Shown here in pieces: positions 54,445-64,000 of a stretch of 64,000 nt of DNA. Position 1 is the stretch's first letter. Each line of letters starts with the position of its first letter. The stretch spans positions 108,592 through 172,591 of the forward strand of contig CAJNOJ010000132.1 in the NCBI GenBank assembly GCA_905250025.1, in the 5' to 3' direction. The translations under genes were made by a program, and so were the position numbers. Below the pieces are notes generated by a model. That model searched no databases and was not told the origin of the DNA. It was given only the letters and a program-made list of their open reading frames with translations. The DNA is from Adineta ricciae. Lineage: Eukaryota; Rotifera; Eurotatoria; Adinetida; Adinetidae.

Positions 54445-55043
54445 CTGACAGTTGATTGCTTAAACACGAATTTTTTCTCGACGACTAAAAATTAATCGAA
54501 GAGTTTGAATTTTTTTTGTATCTTCTTTATTGAAAAACATATATGTGTTAGAAAAGTTAACCTTCTCAGTCGTTGATTAACGCAATATTCGGTTTAAAAT
54601 GTGAACTGATGTGTTGAATAACTTCTTCGAACGAGAGCAGCTTGAATGTATCTCTTTCAAATCACTCAACTTCGTCCTTATATATTCTTGTTTTGATACA
54701 TAGATGGTTACATATTGCAACAAAATGACGCTTATTTATTTCAGATATAGCTAGATGTTATCGTTACTTGATTGATGGAAAGAATATCCTTGTTTTGATA
54801 AAGTATCTGTTTGCTAAAACAGCGTTCAAATTTCAGTAAAACGGAACTAATAGACTCACAAAGGAACTGGTGCCAATATGCGTCTAATTCTACGCTCCAG
54901 GATGAACGAGTGGAAAAGGAACGTTATATTTACGGTTTCATCTGCTTTATACAAATGACACCCAAGTCGTGATTATTATTTCAGTTAGATTATTCGTACA
55001 AAAGGGATAAAAAGATTGAAAAACAAGTCTCTCAACCACAAAT
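54445..55043. other. Intergenic, no gene seen
   Basis: Spacer between convergent genes. Lacks 22 bp near 54795 that the other copy has at about 56569-56590. Confidence 0.5.
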
Positions 55044-55165
55044 TTAATCATCATCAGTTTGTTGTAAAATGCTCAGACAGAGTGCCAACTGTTTCTTTTC
55101 CAAATAAGAATTCACTCGGCTAAGTACGGTTATTTTGATCGACTGTGTATCTTGTGAGTAATACG
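55044..55165 (-). CDS. NO VEIN-like protein, last 40 codons, cut at N
   Basis: Matches 56834-56955, the end of the DUF3883 region (YYSQDTQSIKITVLSRVNSY). The rest of this allele is missing until 61474. Confidence 0.7.
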
Positions 55166-55166
55166 N
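55166..55166. other. Single-N join
   Basis: Left side is the NO VEIN-like gene; right side restarts in the internal-repeat gene at the equivalent of 53477, stepping back 1.69 kb. Confidence 0.95.
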
Positions 55167-55442
55167 GTTTCATCAATCATCGAACCAACGACGTTCGTTG
55201 ACTTACCAATAATGAATGAAACTCCTTTTCATATCGATCGTGTTCAACGTTTGACTACACCGCAAGTCATTCAATACAAACCATCAACAACTATTCAGCC
55301 ATCCATAGGTTCAATATTTCAAACAAGGTTAGCACTTGGTCGAGAAGATTCACCAGAAGAAAAATCCTTTCATATCAATCAATTACGACATCCAGCCATG
55401 AAACATTCATCGACTAATGAACGAGTATGGGCTTGGATATAA
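55167..55442 (+). CDS. Internal-repeat protein, C-terminal part
   Basis: In frame from the N to the stop, 91 codons, equal to residues 221-311 of 52763-53752 and almost identical (last residue Ile for Met). Contains the third internal repeat. Together with 46652-47223 it gives most of the second allele. Confidence 0.75.
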   Translation, partial: VSSIIEPTTFVDLPIMNETPFHIDRVQRLTTPQVIQYKPSTTIQPSIGSIFQTRLALGREDSPEEKSFHINQLRHPAMKHSSTNERVWAWI

Positions 55443-55820
55443 AAATATTCGTCACGTCTTTTTTAGCTGACGACGTACAGTTGCATTTTGATACACTTAA
55501 AGTAATGTGAATATGCACAAATATATAATGCACTCACATGTTCTATTCTCGCATTTTTTAAAGATGAATATTGCTTTATTGATTTTGCGTTCTACAATAA
55601 ATGACGCTGCTTGAATACTATTTTTATCCATTATGTAAATACGTCGAATTTTATTAATAACGATGTGTATGTAATATGACTCAGTTCCTCGCGAACGACA
55701 TCATTTGTTACTAGTTTTAATTACTTTTTTGCGTGCATCTTAAATCAAAAAATCATAGTATATACAAGGGGAGTAAAATTATTTTTCCTATACATTACAC
55801 TGCTCGCAAGCGGCAAGAAA

Positions 55821-56213
55821 ATGCATCGACTACCGACAATACTTGTTCTATTTCTCATACTTGTAATATATCTATTTGGTCATACTGAAAGCGCTTCTTG
55901 TGGTGCATACAATCCAACATTTTATACCTGTTGTAACGGAGTGCTTACTTTCGGATCCGGCAAGTCCTGCTGTGGTACAAAAGCCTATGATCCAACATTT
56001 TACACCTGTTGTAACGGAGTGCTTACTTTCGGATCCGGCAAGTCCTGCTGTGGTACAACAACCTATGATCCAACATTTTACACCTGTTGTAACGGAGTGC
56101 TTACTTTCGGATCCGGCAAGTCCTGCTGTGGTACAACAGCCTATGATCCGACATTCTACACCTGCTGTAATGGTGCTCTAACGTTTGGACGAGGTTTAGC
56201 CTGTGGAAAATAG
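55821..56213 (+). CDS. Galaxin-like secreted repeat protein, second copy, 130 aa, 4 repeats
   Basis: Allele-like copy of 54130-54444 with an extra 26-aa (78-bp) unit. The inner units are almost identical in DNA, pointing to recent gain by unequal exchange or slippage, and all cysteines are kept. One unit has KAYDP and another TTYDP. The TATA box upstream is altered. Confidence 0.75.
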   Translation: MHRLPTILVLFLILVIYLFGHTESASCGAYNPTFYTCCNGVLTFGSGKSCCGTKAYDPTFYTCCNGVLTFGSGKSCCGTTTYDPTFYTCCNGVLTFGSGKSCCGTTAYDPTFYTCCNGALTFGRGLACGK

Positions 56214-56833
56214 CTGACAGTTGATTGCTTAAACACGAATTTTTTCTCGACGACTAAAAATTAATCGAAGAGTTTGAATTTTTTTGTATCATCTTTATTG
56301 AAAAATATATATGTGTTAGAAAAATTAACCTTCTCAATCGTTGATTAACGCAATATCCGGTTTAAAATGTGAACTGATGTGTTGAATAACTTCTTCGAAC
56401 GAGAGCAGCTTGAATGTATCTCTTTCAAATCACTCAACTTCTTCCTTATATATTCTTGTTTTGACACATAGATGGTTACATATTGCAACAAAATGACGCT
56501 TATTTATTTCAGATATAGCTAGATGTTATCGTCACTTGATTGATGGAAAGAATATCCTCGCTTTGATAAAACTCTTCGATTGCTTTAATAAAGTATCTGT
56601 TTGCTAAAACAGCGTTCAAATTTCAGTAAAACGGAATTAATAGACTCACAAAGGAATTGGCGCCAATATGCGTCTAATTCTACGCTCTAGGATGAACGAG
56701 TGGAAAAGGAACGTTATATTTACGGTTTCATCTGCTTTATACAAATGACACCCAAGTCGTGATTATTATTTCAGTTAGATTATTCGTACAAAAGGGATAA
56801 AAAGACTGAAAAACAAGTCTCTCAACCACAAAC
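56214..56833. other. Intergenic, no gene seen
   Basis: Counterpart of 54445-55043. Confidence 0.5.
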
Positions 56834-59800
56834 TTAATCATCACCAGTTCGTTGTAAAATGCTCAGACAGAGTGCCAACTGTTTCTTTTCCAAATAAGAA
56901 TTCACTCGGCTAAGTACGGTTATTTTGATCGCTTCTGTATCTTGTGAATAATACACTCGGTAAATATGATAATTCTCAGGATGTTCAAGTAAACATTTGA
57001 TTTCACCAATGGATATTTGAAATGTATGCTGCTTATGATTTGTTGTTGTTTTCACTTCGATCAATTCGATTTGTCCATCTTTTTTCAAGCGAATATCATA
57101 CGGCAGACATGATTCTTGTTTTATATTCATCCACTCAACATGGTCATTTGGATATTTCCAACGGAGAAAATCGAAAACAATTTGTTCGCCTTGACGACCG
57201 ATAAGACTATCGGTTGTAGTGTTCGTTGGGTGAATTGTAATCGAAGAAATCGGCAGCGAAGAAAGATCAGAATCAGATAGAGTCGACACTCGAATACTTT
57301 CGAATCTAGCTATTTCAACTGGAGTAAATTTTGAAATATCAACAGTCGCAGCATGTGAATGAAGTGTTTTAGTTGATCGAACTTTCTCGTCGTCTCTATC
57401 AGAAACAGGAGGCTTGCTTTTTCTCGCAGGAGCACTCTGCGCAGTAGTTTCGGATGACGGAGAGACATTGGACTCGGGAGTTGCCGACGGTTCCGATGGA
57501 TATGATTTTGGAATTTCTACTGACTCGACAACATTTGCTTTCTCAGGAAAACAAGTGGGATTGTTCTCATCTTTTTCGGCTCTTGGACGAGATGGAGGCT
57601 TTCGCTCAGGTACAGGCTCGTTCATGACTTGCTCGATCAATTCAGCGGGTATATCAGTAAGTTCTATCTTTGAAGACACTTCCTCATTTTGTGAAGATGC
57701 GGATGGCAGTACAAGGTTCAAATAAACATTCGGAAACATCCATTTGTCATCCTTTGGTTGAGTAGCTATATGACCATATCGTGTTGTTAAGCCTAGTGCG
57801 CCTTCATCTTGAAAGATCTGCGATAATTCCATTATAAATGATACTAACTCAGGCGCAACTGTTCGATCATGCACAAGATATTTTGCCATTGTTTCAGCGT
57901 GACGTATGTGCGAGTTTTCGAACATTTTCAAAATATAGAATCGGCCGGCTTGTTCATCAATGTAGGTATCACACGTCTCTGTATGCAAAGTACTCTCCTG
58001 GTAATGATAAGAGATTTGAATACAGTCAACACAGACGAAATGCATACGGGCAAAAACGGAGGACAAATATTTCGCTCGTTCGTTATTGACGAGTGATTTT
58101 GTTAGTAGAAAGTACTGTATAATTGGCATGATATTGAAGTAGAACGTAAATAGATTTATGGACAGTTGTTCGTTCTCGACGTGAACTTGTACTCCTAACA
58201 CATCAGTTAAATTCTGAATGTCAAACAGTGAGCAGAAGCGATTGACGGATTCAGAGGATAAAGACCAATCTATAAAAAAAGAATAAAGACGATCTCAAAG
58301 CATACACATCGCTCAAAGTTCGTACCTGGCAATTGAACAATCGGTAAACTCTTGGCTAAACAACTGGCAAGATCAAGATTATTGGGATAATATGGTCGAT
58401 CTAGATATGTAACTCGTCTGGTCGTTTGGTTCGTGCAGGGAATGAATGCCAAACTAGCGCATCGTTCTACAAAAACAAACAATCATTCGATGGGTATGTA
58501 AAACAAATCTCTGATAATCACCTTTGATTTCTAATTGACGATTTTGTTGAAATGTTAATTGTATAACTACTTCAATCACTCGCCATAGATCATTTATAAC
58601 TTAATATTTGTGTTAATAGTAGAAGATAATCATCAATGGAAGGTTCCAAAGTGATTTGAAGTGTGTCAAGAAAAAATTTCTGTAAATGAGTATCATGATT
58701 GTAATATTGCTGAATAGAAATCCGACGTCGTGAATCCATAAGAATGTTACTATTCAAATTTGACAGCACTGACAATGGATCATGCCAATAGACTTGATGA
58801 GGAAACAGAAAACGGCCTTTGCCATTGTTTTCTGGCACGAATACAAGTGGCCAAAGACGAAAACGGCTAAGAAAATGATGAGTATTGTTGTCACTTATAA
58901 GAAACTGATATATGCGACGAATACTATCCAATGTTTCGTAGCACGGTTGACCAAATGTTTGTGGAAGAGCACAAGGTATTCTACAACGAACAAATCGTTC
59001 TTTTTGGATGAGCATAGCATAGTATCGTCAACTCACAGTTCGAGTTCATTTGGTGCATTCAACATCATCCATAGGATATTCTGATTTAAATCAGACGACC
59101 ATTTCATGAAGATTTCAAACATAGTTATAGGCAAAACGTGCTCCTTTAACCCGAGTGTGTTTACTACAAAGTCTCGATTAGTTAATGTTAGTTTTGCTTG
59201 ATCTAGATGTTGTACGTAGCAACGAAAGCATAATGTTTCACTTTTCGGATGTATATTATAGACATCGTCTGCTTTAGCTAGTCTGTTCCCTTCGATTGGT
59301 ATCCAAATATGATTTCTCAACGATAGACAGAATGTCGATGGAATACGTGTATCTGCATGTCTCCGTCCAGATTTGACTTGATCGGCAGATATAATCGATG
59401 CGAGATAATATTTCGACAATGTTGAATGATGACGATCTAAATAGGTGAGCAAACTGACGCAAAAATCAATGTCGGTAGCTGTATTGTTTAGCTGTGCAAC
59501 GAGTGTGTTGAATTCATCACAAGAACAATCTTCTATTATGAATGGTTGACAAATGATCGTAGCCAATTCGGCAGTAAAGCAAGCCCAATGAGTAGTTTGA
59601 AGTTGGAGAACATTGATGTAATCTAAAATCAATCAAAGGTGAAGAGTCGATAGAGAAAAAGAACGCTAATTACGTGTATCAGTTATGTTTATTTGCAGAA
59701 ATTCAGTAACATTGAGTTGATCAAGAAATCGAACGAAATTCTTGATGTTTTGATCTGTAGGAAACAACTCCGTACGAAAGTTATTGATGTAATCATCTGA

Positions 59801-61472
59801 GATGTATGTAAATTCATGTCTTGGCGGGTTTAAACATTCCAGTGATTTTGTGCATCCGTATGAAGATGTTAAATGTATTATGGTGCCAGGTGTATCAAGT
59901 CGAATGAATTGATTATTACGTGTTTTGATGACCATAAACTTCTTTAGTTGATCCAGATCGTTTTCGAATTGATTAAAATGTACATAGATACACAAGAGAA
60001 AAGCAACAAGAACAAAATCAGATTTCGATGAATAACGTGTCGAATCTCGAAGTGTAGGTAATATATACGAGCGATATATGTCCTTGACTTTCGGTTTATC
60101 AGTGATACCTATATGTCGAAGATATTCTTGTTTGACCGTACAAATGTTCGATACTTACCTAGCTTTCTAAGTAGAGAGACGATTGAGTCGTATCGTCGTG
60201 GAAATTCAGCTTCAATACATTCTAATAATCGTTCGTCAAGTTGAGATATATCGTCAAGAATAATCTTGAATGGTTTTGTGTAATGATTGATTTTCGGCAA
60301 TGGAAACAGTATTACTTCGTTGTTGTATTCATCCATAGATATTAATCGTACTTGGCCTCTCAGTGGAATTATCTTCAGTTGTTTCAACTCGTTTATTGTC
60401 GCACTTTCGTCTTTTTCGCTATAACCACCGCGTGACTGTTCGTATTCTTGTTGTTGCTGCTCAAGAACGTAATCGATACAGACTAGCCATTGAGCAACTG
60501 AAATGAAACTTATTTGTACAAGCATTTCTAAAACGAACGTGGTTAATAACTTACTTTGTTTGATACTCGATGTCTTTGTTGAATGTTCTTGGCCGTGTCG
60601 CGTGTACAATTCTTTGATAAGTCGAGTGATTGAAGAAAATTGTAACGGAGCACATCCTAATTTGATTAATGTTCGCTCATCGCATTCGGATATCAATTGT
60701 TCAGGTACGTAGTATTTATTAAAATGCGCGCAAAATAGTTCTTGAGGAAGAACCTTTCGTACGAATGGATCTTTTACCAGAACACATTGAGAAGTTTGAA
60801 CCCATTCGGTGTGTATCTGTCCTAGCTCATTTTCTATAGAGACGGGTAATTTAACGAAACCCATGAGAAGTTTCAGGCCGTCATCAACGAATCGATTGAA
60901 GTACCTATCCAATGCGTTACGAGTAGGAATAAATTTGAGAAAATAAGTTAAAATTTGAATATCTGTGATATTATTAAAGTTTCCTAACTCGGATAAGGAT
61001 GACATGAGTAAATCGGGTAACTGCTGAAAGGTTGTATAAGCTAATGGAAGAAGATGGATCATTTCCGATTTCAACCAATCATTCCAAATATTATCCTCAT
61101 GGATTTTCTCTCGTGTCACAGGTACCTCGAAATCAGCCTGGAGAATGAAACGAAACCCATATGAACGAATTGGTAAATAGGCGAAGACAGGTTGAGGTGA
61201 AATGGACTGCATAATCGAACTCTGAAGACCGCTGAGTGGATAGGCAAAGGCAATCGTTGTTGAATAGATATCGCCTTTAACTTCATGTAGTTTCTCCTAA
61301 AAACGACAGTCATTTGTCGAAGTTTCGGAAACTGATGTTACCTTGATATTTTGTGGTACTTCAAGAACTTTCTTTACAACGAGCCAAAAAGTTTTGATTA
61401 CTGCACCATTGATTGATTTCTCTTGCAATTCAATGATTTTGCCATCAGCGTGATCAATTCGAGTAAAAACTC
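56834..61472 (-). CDS. NO VEIN-like protein with C-terminal DUF3883, 5' end missing, frameshifted
   Basis: Exons 61472-61342, 61296-60555, 60497-60159, 60108-59674, 59622-59037, 58980-58522, 58466-58326 and 58269-56834; introns 45-57 nt. About 1,420 residues remain; the N-terminus, where this family has a GHKL (HSP90/histidine-kinase-type) ATPase, is beyond the N at 61473. YLPIRSYGFRFILQADF and the following REK..EDN.WN.WL match the segment just after that ATPase in NO VEIN/sacsin-type proteins. The C-terminus is DUF3883 (NOV_C), a PD-(D/E)XK-like fold: GRQGEQIVFDFL, LPYDIRL and IEVKTT carry the expected E, D and ExK. A Ser/Pro-rich linker precedes it. One extra base at about 58597-58599 shifts the frame; the exon sum is divisible by three only without it. 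Confidence 0.8.
58168..60693. repeat. Duplicated block E, copy 1
   Basis: Part of the NO VEIN-like gene; repeated at 61474-64000 in the same orientation. Confidence 0.9.
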
Positions 61473-61473
61473 N
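61473..61473. other. Single-N join
   Basis: Right side restarts at the equivalent of 58168, stepping back 3.3 kb inside the same gene. Confidence 0.95.
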
Positions 61474-64000
61474 GTTCGTTCTCGACGTGAACTTGTACTC
61501 CTAACACATCAGTTAAATTCTGAATGTCAAACAGGGAACAGAAGCGGTTGACGGATTCAGAGGATAAAGACCAATCTATAAAAAAAAAAAGAATAAAGAC
61601 GATCTCAAAACACACATATCGCTGAAAGTTCGTACTTGGCAATTGAACAATCGGTAAACTCTTGGCTAAACAATTGGCAAGATCAAGATTATTGGGATAA
61701 TATGGTCGATCTAGATATGTAACTCGTCTGGTCGTTTGGTTCGTGCAGGGAATGAATGCCAAACCAGCGCATCGTTCTACAAAAACAAACAATCATTCAA
61801 TGGGTATGTAAATCAAATCTCTGATAATCACCTTTGATTTCTAATTGGCGATTTTGTTGGAATGTTAATTGTATAACTACTTCAATCACTCGCCATAGAT
61901 CATTTATACTTAATATTTGTGTTAATAGCAGAAGATAGTCATCAATGGAAGGTTCCAAAGTGATTTGAAGTGTGTCAAGAAAAAATTTCTGTAAATGAGT
62001 ATCATGATTGTAATATTGTTGAATAGAAATCCGACGTTGCGAACTCATAAGAATGTTGCTATTCAAATTTGACAGCACTGACAATGGATCATGCCAATAG
62101 ACTTGATGAGGAAACAGAAAACGGCCTTTGCCATTGTTTTCTGGTACGAATACAAGTGGCCAAAGACGAAAACGGCTGAGAAAATGATGAGTATTGTTGT
62201 CACTTATAAGAAACTGATATATGCGACGAATACTATCCAATGTTTCGTAGCACGGTTGACCAGATGTTTGTGGAAGAGCACAAGGTATTCTACAACGAAC
62301 AAATCGTTTATTTTCGATGAGCATAGCATAGTCGTCAACTTACAGTTCGAGTTCATTTGGTGCATTCAACATCATCCATAGGATATTTTGATTTAAATTA
62401 GACGACCACTTCATGAAGAGTTCAAACATAGTTATAGGTAAAACGTGCTCCTTTAACCCGAGTGTATCTACTACAAAGCTTCGATTAGTTAATGTTAGTT
62501 TTGCTTGATCTAAATGCTGTACGTAGCGACGAAAACATAATGTTTCACTTTTCGGATGTATATTATAGACATCGTCTGCTTTAGCCAGTCTGTTTCCTTC
62601 GATTGGTATCCAAATATGATGTCTCAACGACAGACAGAATGTCGATGGAATACGTGTATCTGCCTGTCTCCGTCCAGATTTGACTTGATCGGCAGATATA
62701 ATCGATGCGAGATAATATTTCGACAATGTTGGATGGTGACGATCTAAATAGGTGAGCAAACTGACGCAGAAATCAATGTCGGTAGTTGTATTGTTTAGCT
62801 GTGCAACGAGTGTGTTGAATTCATCACAAGAACAATCTTCTATTATGAATGGTTGACAAATGATCGTAGCCAATTCGGCGGTAAAACAAGCCCAATGAGT
62901 AGTTTGAAGTTGGAGAACATTGATGTAATCTAAAATCAATCAAAGGTGAAGAGTCAATAAAGAAAAAGAACGCTAATTACGTATATCAGTTATATTTGTT
63001 TGCAGAAATTCAGTAACACTGAGTCGATCAAGGAATCGAACGAAATTCTTGATGTCTTGATCTGTACGAAACAAGTCCATGCGAAAATTATTGATGTAAT
63101 CATCTGATATGTATGTAAATTCATGTCTTGGCGGGTTTAAACATTCCAGCGATTTTATGCATCCGTATAAAGATGTTAAATGTATTATGGTGCCTGGTGT
63201 ATCAAGTCGAATGAATTGATTATTACGTGTTTTGATGACCATAAACTTCTTTAGCTGATCCACATCATTTTCGAATTGATTAAAATGTACATAAATACAC
63301 AAGAGAAAAGCAACAAGAACAAAATCAGATTTCGATGAATAACGCGTCGAATCTCGAAGTGTAGGTAATATATATGAGTGATATATGTCCTTGACTTTCG
63401 GTTTATCAGTGATACCTATATGTCGAAGATATTTTTGTTTGACCGTACAGATGTTCGATACTTACCGAGCTTTCTAAGTAGAGAGACGATTGAGTCGTAT
63501 CGTCGTGGAAATTCAGCTTCAATACATTCTAATAGTCGTTCGTCAAGTTGAGATATATCGTCAAGAATAATCTTGAACGGTTTTGTGTATTGATTGATTT
63601 TCGGCAATGGAAACAATATTACTTCGTTGTTGTATTCATCCATAGATATTAATCGTGCTTGACCTCTCAGTGGAATTATCTTCAGTTGTTTCAACTCGTT
63701 TATTGTCGCACTTTCGTCCTTTTCGCTATAACCACCGCGTGACTGTTCGTGTTCTTGTTGTTGCTGTTCAAGAACGTAATCGATACAGACTAGCCATTGA
63801 GCAACTGAAATGAAACTTATTCGTACAAGCATTTCCAAAACGAACCTGGCTAATAACTTACTTTGTTTGATACTCGATGTCTTTGTTGAATGTTCTTGGC
63901 CGTGTCGCGTGTACAATTCTTTGATAAGTCGAGTGATTGAAGAAAATTGTAACGGAGCACATCCTAATTTGATTAATGTTCGCTCATCGCATTCGGATAT
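61474..64000 (-). CDS. NO VEIN-like protein, second copy, middle part, runs off the window
   Basis: Exons from the right edge: 64000-63862 (continues outside), 63804-63466, 63415-62981, 62929-62344, 62289-61832, 61776-61636 and 61575-61474 (cut by N). Introns are 50-60 nt at the same places as in 56834-61472. The exon 62289-61832 is 458 nt, one less than its counterpart, and stays in frame (QILSINDLWRVIEVV), so this copy is the intact one at that site. The C-terminal DUF3883 of this allele appears in part at 55044-55165. Confidence 0.8.

Larger units (their letters stand above)
53477..55165. repeat. Duplicated block D, copy 1
   Basis: Repeated in the same orientation at 55167-56955. It ends at a single N within the NO VEIN-like gene. 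Confidence 0.9.
55167..56955. repeat. Duplicated block D, copy 2
   Basis: Same order and orientation as 53477-55165, with one more 78-bp repeat unit in the galaxin-like gene. Confidence 0.9.

Overview
The window looks like nuclear DNA of a small animal, most likely a bdelloid rotifer (Adineta/Rotaria type). This rests on recognition, not on a search. The DNA is AT-rich and gene-dense. Genes are split by very short GT-AG introns, mostly 45-64 nt, and often carry TATA boxes 25-110 bp before the ATG. The gene families are ones I associate with bdelloids: kelch proteins with NGKVLV-type repeats, rhodopsin-like receptors, F-box/LRR proteins, RNF14-like RBR ligases, Mpv17, a papain-like peptidase with a bacterial look, and a NO VEIN-like protein. 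I saw no rRNA, tRNA, CRISPR array or intact transposon.

The dominant structure is a zigzag. The window is six sequence pieces joined at runs of N: 13245-13313 (69 N) and single N at 36508, 47224, 55166 and 61473. At each join the sequence steps back and repeats, in the same orientation, what it has just covered: about 13.4 kb at the first join, then 4.7, 6.1, 1.7 and at least 2.5 kb. The two copies differ by scattered substitutions and small indels, and genes are cut exactly at the N. The simplest reading is that the two alleles of one locus were placed in tandem by the assembler: pieces 1, 3 and 5 from one haplotype and pieces 2, 4 and 6 from the other. So most genes appear twice, as alleles.

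Layout. 1-13244, with its copy at 13806-27258: a secreted Cys-rich protein (-), a membrane protein (+), a coiled-coil protein (+, nonsense-mutated in the second copy), a 122-aa protein (+), a secreted seven-kelch protein (-), two class A receptors (+), then the end of a highly diverged alpha-tubulin (-). 27219-31841 is single-copy: the tubulin-like gene and a three-helix membrane protein. 31842-41639: F-box/LRR (-), RNF14-like RBR ligase (-) and Mpv17 (+), in two copies. 41844-53752: papain-like peptidase (-), a polytopic membrane protein (+, nonsense-mutated in one copy), a 7-TM protein (-) and a protein with three internal repeats (+), in two copies. 54130-64000: a galaxin-like secreted repeat protein (+; 3 versus 4 repeats in the two copies) and a large NO VEIN-like protein with a C-terminal DUF3883 domain (-), which runs off the window.

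There is no single operon-like system. F-box and RBR genes side by side suggest ubiquitin signalling. Kelch, galaxin-like and Cys-rich proteins are secreted. The two receptors probably sense external or peptide signals. The most notable genes are a tubulin that has lost its GTP-binding glycine motif, the NO VEIN/DUF3883 protein, the repeat-number variation in the galaxin-like gene, and several lesions present in only one copy.
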